The notes under the pieces are model-generated. The model ran no database searches. It worked only from the letters and a program-made list of their open reading frames with translations, and was not told the DNA's origin. From Gemmatimonadota bacterium (GTDB taxonomy: Bacteria; Gemmatimonadota; Gemmatimonadetes; Gemmatimonadales; GWC2-71-9), in contig JAOUIC010000026.1 of NCBI GenBank assembly GCA_029884275.1, forward strand, positions 1 through 10,107: a stretch of 10,107 nt of DNA. The letters run 5' to 3'. The stretch's first letter is position 1, and the number at the start of each line of letters is the position of its first letter. Position numbers and translations under genes: made by a program. Shown here piece by piece: positions 6,131-10,107 of the stretch.

Positions 6131-6189
6131 TCGTCCAGGTCGGATGCACTGTCCCTGATGGCCTGTCCCCGGGCCGAATCTCGTGAGTC

Positions 6190-6212
6190 CCGCGGTGCCC
6201 GTCTCGCCGCGG
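6190..6212 (+). repeat. Inverted repeat next to the actA ribosome-binding site
   Basis: Two copies of CCGCGG (6190-6195 and 6207-6212) are separated by 11 bases. Each is itself a palindrome, so the pair can form a 6-bp all-GC stem whose 3' arm ends two bases before the GGGAG ribosome-binding site. Folding could limit ribosome access. CCGCGG is not rare in GC-rich DNA, so chance is a real alternative. Confidence 0.25.
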
Positions 6213-6224
6213 TCGGGAGCGACC

Positions 6225-6809
6225 ATGCGCAAGCTGTTGATCTTCGGAGTCGGGACACTCGCGCTCGCGTTCGGCGCCATGGCCGCGCGGACGGCGGCCC
6301 CGCCCGATCCGCCCGGCGCGGGCGACACCGTTTCGGCCTGGGTGCTGGCCGCCTCGGACACCGCGAACCTCAAGGGCCCCCGCCAGCCCATCTTCTTCCG
6401 GCATGACATCCACGTGGGCGTGGCGAAGACCCCGTGCCAGTATTGCCACTACTCGGCGGGGGAGTCGAGCGAACCGGGGATGCCCAGCGTCCAGTCCTGC
6501 ATGGGCTGCCATCTGATCATCGGCGGGACCGACACCACCCACCAGGTCGAAATCAGCAAGCTCCGCGACGCCTGGAACAACAAGCAGCCGATCGAGTGGG
6601 TGCGGGTGCACACTCTGGCTCGCCACGCGCGCTTTCCCCACCAGCGGCACATCAAGGCGATGGGCCCGAACGCCTGCCAGACCTGCCACGGCGATATCGC
6701 CCGGATGCCGCAGGTCTTCAAGGTGAACAACGTGAACAACATGGGTTTCTGCATCACCTGCCATGTCGAGCGGCAGGTCAATCGTGACTGCACCGCCTGT
6801 CACTACTGA
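6225..6809 (+). CDS. actA: Alternative Complex III subunit ActA, pentaheme cytochrome c
   Basis: A 194-residue pentaheme c-type cytochrome, the outward-facing electron-transfer subunit of Alternative Complex III, located on the periplasmic side. The N-terminus (about 3-22) is a hydrophobic signal/anchor helix. Five CxxCH heme-binding motifs are at Cys71, Cys92, Cys151, Cys176 and Cys189; additional histidines in FFRHDIHVG (60, 63) and FPHQRHI (138-144) are likely distal heme ligands. The VRVH (127-129) and FPHQRH segments are typical of ActA. The ATG at 6225 is chosen over an in-frame GTG at 6183 because GGGAG precedes it and the signal sequence begins there. The next gene, actB, starts 42 bases downstream. 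It probably passes electrons from the ActB iron-sulfur clusters to cytochrome c or an oxidase. Confidence 0.94.
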   Translation: MRKLLIFGVGTLALAFGAMAARTAAPPDPPGAGDTVSAWVLAASDTANLKGPRQPIFFRHDIHVGVAKTPCQYCHYSAGESSEPGMPSVQSCMGCHLIIGGTDTTHQVEISKLRDAWNNKQPIEWVRVHTLARHARFPHQRHIKAMGPNACQTCHGDIARMPQVFKVNNVNNMGFCITCHVERQVNRDCTACHY

Positions 6810-6851
6810 CGCGACCCGATTTCGAACGTGGAACGCCCGCCTGGAGCGGCA

Positions 6852-9848
6852 ATGGCCGACGAAACACGACCTGAAGGCATGGACCGCAGACGGTTCCTGA
6901 CGGTGCTCGGCGTGAGTGGCGCCGGGGCGGCCGCGGTAGCCGGCTGTTCGACCGACAAGGTGGAAAAGCTGGTTCCCTACCTGGTCCAGTCGGAGGACCA
7001 GGTGCCCGGCGTGGCGACCTGGTACGCCTCGACCTGCACCGAGTGCAGCGCCGGGTGCGGCCTGCACGTGAAGACCCGCGAGGGTCGCGCGATCAAGCTC
7101 GAGGGGAATCCCGACCACCCGGTCAACCGAGGCAAGCTGTGCGCGCAGGGCCAGTCCGCCCTGCAGGCGCTGTACAACCCGGCCCGCCTGGCCGGGCCGA
7201 TGGCGCGCCAGGATGATGGCAGCTTCACGCCGGTCACCTGGGATGAGGCGATCGCGACGCTGGTGCAGAAGGTCCAGGGCGCAGCGGGCAAGGTCGCGGT
7301 GATCTCGGGTGCAGGGCGCGGGAGCTTCTCGGATCTTCTTGCCGCGTGGACGTCGAAGCAGGGCGGCACCCTGGTTCGCTACCAGCCATTCAGTCCTGAT
7401 CCGCTCCGGGCCGCCAACCAGCGGATCTTCGGCACGGCCGAGCTGCCGCAGTTTGACATCGGCCGCGCCCGCTACATCCTCTCGTTCGGTGCCGACTTCC
7501 TCGACGGCTGGATTTCGCCGGTCGAGCAGCAGCGCGGTTTCGCCGAGGCGCACGGTTCCGCCACGCTGACCATGGCGAAGCATGTGAACTTCGCGCAGCG
7601 GATGTCGCTCACCGGCATGAACGCCGACGAGTGGCATCAGCCGCGGCCGGGGAGCGAGGCGGTCGTCGTGCTCGCCATGGCGCAGGTCCTTCTCACCGAG
7701 CGGAGCGGCAATCCCGCCGACGCCAACGCCCTGCGCGGCGCGCTCGCGGCCTACACTCCCGAGCGGGCCCAGCAGGAGAGCGGCGTCGGCGCGGAGGTCA
7801 TCCGGCGGATCGCGCGGGAGTTCGCGTCGGCCGAGCCGAGTCTCGCGCTCGCGGGCGGCATCCCGGCCCAGCACCGCGGAGCCATCGATCTCTGCGCCGC
7901 GGTCAACCTGCTCAACTACATCGCGGGCAACCTGGGCCAGACGGTGCGCTTCGGCGCCGACCTCGACAGCGGCGACGGCTACGGCGCGCTGGTGTCCCTG
8001 ATCGAGCGATTCGATCGCGGCGAGGTGCAGCTGGCGCTGGTGCACGAGGCCAATCCCGCCTACGCCGTTCCCCAGACCTCGAACTTCGCCGCCGCGTTCC
8101 AGAAGGTCGGGTTCCGGGTCTCGACCTCGATGTATCTCGATGAGACGGCGCGGCTGTGCGACCTGGTGCTCCCCAACCATCACGCGCTCGAGCGCTGGGA
8201 TGACGCGCGGCCCCGCCGGGGCGTGACCGGCCTGATGCAGCCGGTGATGGAGCCGGTGTTCGGCACCATGCCGACCGGCGACCTGCTGCTCAAGGTGTCG
8301 CAGAAGGCGGGTGGCGCCCTGGCCGAGTTCTCGGCCCCGAGCTGGGAAGCCCATCTCAAGGCCCAGTGGGCCAAGGTGGTCGCCGGTGACGAGGGCTGGC
8401 GCGCCGCCCTTCAGCACGGCGGCGTGTACGGCGCGACGCCGGTGATGCCGGTCCGGCTGGCTTCGACCGCGGGCGCCATCTCGGCGGCGGCCCCGGCCTT
8501 CGACGGCCCGGAAGGCGACGACACCTTCTTCTTTGCGCCGTCGCCGTCGCTGCTGGGCGACGGGCGCTTCGCCAACCGTCCCTGGCTGCTGGAGCTCAGC
8601 GACCCGGTGACCAAGATCACCTGGCACTCCTGGGCGGAATTGCATCCCGAGACCGCGGCGCGGTTCGACCTGCGCGAAGGGGAGATCGTCCGGCTGGAGT
8701 CGCCCCACGGCGCGTTCGAGGTCCCGGTCTACGTCTACCCCGGCATCCATCCCGAAGTCATCGCCGTCCCGCTGGGGCACGGCCACACCTCCTATGGCGA
8801 GTTCGCCAAGGGGCGTGGGGTCAATGCGCTGGATCTCCTGAGCGCCAAGGACGGTCAGGGATTCCTGCCCTACCAGTCCACCCGGGTGCGGCTGGTGAAG
8901 ACCAACCGGTGGCAGGCGGTGGCCAAGACGGAGGGAACTGTGCGCCAGCTCGGCCGCGGCATCGCTGACGCGATGACCCTCGACCAGGCCTCCCGTGGCC
9001 TGTCACCGGCGCTGGCGGCGAAGGAGCATGGCCACGAGGCCCACGAGGTCAACACCGAGCGCGAGGTCGAAGCGATCGAAGGCTGGCGCGCCTCCCAGCT
9101 GGAGCAGCGGAAGCACGGCGCCTACGCCACCGAGCAGCCGATGTGGGGCATGGTCATCGATCTTGCCAAGTGCACCGGCTGCTCCGCCTGTGTCACCGCC
9201 TGCTACGCCGAAAACAACATCCCCTTCGTGGGGGAGGCGGAAGTGGTCCGCGGCCGGGAGATGACCTGGCTGCGGATCGAGCGGTACTGGGAGGGGGGCG
9301 AGAACGGCGAGCCGCTCGAGGCTCGCTTCGTGCCGATGCTGTGCCAGCACTGTGACGCGGCCCCCTGCGAGCCGGTCTGCCCGGTCTATGCGGCGTACCA
9401 CACCCCCGACGGGCTGAACGGCCAGGTGTACAACCGCTGCGTCGGCACCCGCTACTGCGCCAACAACTGTCCCTACAAGGTGCGCTACTTCAACTGGTTC
9501 GCCTACAACAAGACGGCCTTCCCCGAGCCGCTCAACCTGCAGCTCAATCCGGACGTCACGGTCCGGGCGCGCGGCATCATGGAGAAGTGCACCTTCTGCA
9601 TTCAGCGGATCCGCGGCGCTCAGAACACCGCGCGGCTCGAGGACCGGGCGGTGGCCGACGGTGAGGTCACGCCCGCCTGCGCCCAGACCTGCCCGTCGGA
9701 GGCGATCGTCTTCGGCGACATGGTCGACCCCGCCAGCCGCGTGGCGCTGGCCGGGCGGAATCACCGCGGCTACCACATTTTCGAAGACCTCAACGTGCGC
9801 CCGGCGGTGACGTATCTCGCCAAGGTGCTGCACCGATCGGAGGCGTGA
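6852..9848 (+). CDS. actB: Alternative Complex III subunit ActB, iron-sulfur fusion protein
   Basis: A 998-residue fusion as usual for ActB. Residues 1-40 carry a twin-arginine motif (DRRRFL, 11-16) and a lipobox-like VAGC with Cys32. Residues about 50-690 resemble the catalytic subunit of molybdopterin oxidoreductases, with a four-cysteine motif at 62, 65, 69 and 97; no Cys is seen in the region where Mo would be ligated (about 130-190), in line with the known lack of Mo cofactor in this complex. After a charged linker (about 720-765) comes an NrfC-like ferredoxin domain with cysteines at 774/777/780/784, 831/834/839/843, 863/869/873 and 913/916/943/947. That is fifteen ligands, fitting three [4Fe-4S] and one [3Fe-4S] cluster. 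Start ATG 6852 has GGAG five bases upstream; an in-frame GTG at 6828 is less likely. Membrane quinol oxidation is expected at the ActC interface, with electrons passing through this subunit to ActA. Confidence 0.94.
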   Translation: MADETRPEGMDRRRFLTVLGVSGAGAAAVAGCSTDKVEKLVPYLVQSEDQVPGVATWYASTCTECSAGCGLHVKTREGRAIKLEGNPDHPVNRGKLCAQGQSALQALYNPARLAGPMARQDDGSFTPVTWDEAIATLVQKVQGAAGKVAVISGAGRGSFSDLLAAWTSKQGGTLVRYQPFSPDPLRAANQRIFGTAELPQFDIGRARYILSFGADFLDGWISPVEQQRGFAEAHGSATLTMAKHVNFAQRMSLTGMNADEWHQPRPGSEAVVVLAMAQVLLTERSGNPADANALRGALAAYTPERAQQESGVGAEVIRRIAREFASAEPSLALAGGIPAQHRGAIDLCAAVNLLNYIAGNLGQTVRFGADLDSGDGYGALVSLIERFDRGEVQLALVHEANPAYAVPQTSNFAAAFQKVGFRVSTSMYLDETARLCDLVLPNHHALERWDDARPRRGVTGLMQPVMEPVFGTMPTGDLLLKVSQKAGGALAEFSAPSWEAHLKAQWAKVVAGDEGWRAALQHGGVYGATPVMPVRLASTAGAISAAAPAFDGPEGDDTFFFAPSPSLLGDGRFANRPWLLELSDPVTKITWHSWAELHPETAARFDLREGEIVRLESPHGAFEVPVYVYPGIHPEVIAVPLGHGHTSYGEFAKGRGVNALDLLSAKDGQGFLPYQSTRVRLVKTNRWQAVAKTEGTVRQLGRGIADAMTLDQASRGLSPALAAKEHGHEAHEVNTEREVEAIEGWRASQLEQRKHGAYATEQPMWGMVIDLAKCTGCSACVTACYAENNIPFVGEAEVVRGREMTWLRIERYWEGGENGEPLEARFVPMLCQHCDAAPCEPVCPVYAAYHTPDGLNGQVYNRCVGTRYCANNCPYKVRYFNWFAYNKTAFPEPLNLQLNPDVTVRARGIMEKCTFCIQRIRGAQNTARLEDRAVADGEVTPACAQTCPSEAIVFGDMVDPASRVALAGRNHRGYHIFEDLNVRPAVTYLAKVLHRSEA

Positions 9849-9851
9849 TCG

Positions 9852-10107
9852 ATGGCCGCCATCGCGCACGAACCGGCTCACCCGACCCAGACCCACCACG
9901 AGGTCACGCGTGACGTCGTGAACACCCTCGGCACCGCCGGGCGGGGGTACTTCCTCGCGCTGGCCGGGGCCGTGGGGCTGTTCCTGGTCGGGGTGATCAC
10001 CTTCATCATGCTGCTCAAGGACGGGCTGGGGCTGGCGGGCTATACCCCGCCGATCTTCTGGTCCGTCTTCATCACCAACTTCGTGTTCTGGGTCGGCATC
10101 GGCCACG
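9852..10107 (+). CDS. actC: Alternative Complex III subunit ActC (NrfD-like), 5' part
   Basis: The first 85 codons of a gene cut by the right edge. It begins at ATG 9852, three bases after the actB stop. The N-terminus is hydrophilic and His-rich (about 1-24), then a transmembrane helix (YFLALAGAVGLFLVGVITFI, about 33-52), a loop with GLGLAGYTPPIFW (about 58-70), and the start of a second helix with FVFWVGIGH (77-85). The FVFWVGIGH segment is characteristic of NrfD/PsrC-family ActC proteins, the multi-helix membrane subunit that holds the quinol-binding site. Its position straight after actA and actB fits the standard operon order. The rest of the protein is outside the window. Confidence 0.9.
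   Translation, partial: MAAIAHEPAHPTQTHHEVTRDVVNTLGTAGRGYFLALAGAVGLFLVGVITFIMLLKDGLGLAGYTPPIFWSVFITNFVFWVGIGH

Larger units (their letters stand above)
6045..6224 (+). promoter_or_regulatory. Leader region of the act operon
   Basis: This 180-base gap holds no supportable gene. It contains a promoter candidate (6086-6113), a short perfect inverted repeat at the expected transcription start (6116-6130), a second inverted repeat (6190-6212) just before the actA ribosome-binding site, and that site itself, GGGAG at 6215-6219, five bases before ATG 6225. The predicted 5' untranslated region is about 105 bases, long for this compact neighbourhood. No terminator for the upstream gene is apparent between 6045 and 6085. 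Confidence 0.5.

Noticed and set aside
6183..6224. Alternative GTG start of actA at 6183
   Set aside because: It has no ribosome-binding site and would put 14 hydrophilic residues ahead of a good signal sequence; ATG 6225 is preferred.
5537..6225. The shared 11-mer GGGAGCGACCA before the DUF3788-like gene and before actA
   Set aside because: It is a ribosome-binding site plus a few matching bases, differently spaced from the two starts; probably chance.
5859..8786. A minus-strand frame open for 975 codons, antisense to actA, most of actB and the end of the preceding gene
   Set aside because: Its residues are dominated by Arg, Gly, His and Leu with no domain, and it mirrors actA and actB, which carry clear heme and iron-sulfur motifs. 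Long antisense open frames are expected in GC-rich genes.
9003..10106. A minus-strand open frame opposite the end of actB and the start of actC
   Set aside because: It is a shadow of actB and actC; no motif, no ribosome-binding site and low-complexity residues.
1..10107. tRNA, rRNA, CRISPR array, insertion sequence or rho-independent terminator
   Set aside because: No cloverleaf, regularly spaced repeat, transposase or hairpin with a T-run was seen on reading both strands.

Overview
The window is GC-rich bacterial chromosome carrying nine complete protein genes and one gene cut by the right edge, with almost no spare DNA. Sequence character (high GC, extensive 4-base gene overlaps, a secreted protein whose signal peptide ends in A-Q, TAnnTT-type promoter-like boxes, and an Alternative Complex III locus) suggests a member of the Gemmatimonadota or a related phylum of the FCB group. 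This is an inference from style and gene content; no marker gene here proves it.

Left part (107-3201), all on the minus strand and read from right to left: a Y-family DNA polymerase (dinB), a secreted Sel1/Hcp-type protein with twelve regularly spaced cysteines, a YciA-like hotdog acyl-CoA thioesterase, and a DJ-1/PfpI protein resembling isonitrile hydratase. dinB and the Sel1 gene overlap by ATGA, as do the thioesterase and DJ-1 genes. A 67-base gap with a possible promoter box separates the two pairs. The first ~106 bases are about 50% GC, clearly poorer in GC than the rest, and hold no gene I can defend.

Middle part (3202-6044), plus strand: a 129-base divergent promoter region, then a bacterial ferritin with a complete ferroxidase centre, a 3-hydroxyisobutyrate-dehydrogenase-family oxidoreductase, and a TrmJ-like SpoU tRNA 2'-O-methyltransferase. 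These three are joined by GTGA and TGATG overlaps. A small DUF3788-like gene follows after 43 bases.

Right part (6045-10107), plus strand: a leader region with a good sigma70-like promoter and two inverted repeats, then actA (pentaheme cytochrome c), actB (molybdopterin-oxidoreductase-like plus ferredoxin-like iron-sulfur protein) and the start of actC (NrfD-like membrane subunit). Together these begin an Alternative Complex III operon. The complex oxidises membrane quinol and passes electrons to a cytochrome c or directly to a terminal oxidase, replacing the bc1 complex. The remaining subunits and probably oxidase genes should lie beyond the right edge.

I see no wholly new system. The items most worth a second look are the exactly 36-residue-periodic cysteine-pair protein coupled to dinB, the recurring TAnnTT boxes upstream of every transcription unit, the retained N-terminal four-cysteine motif in ActB, and the structured act leader.
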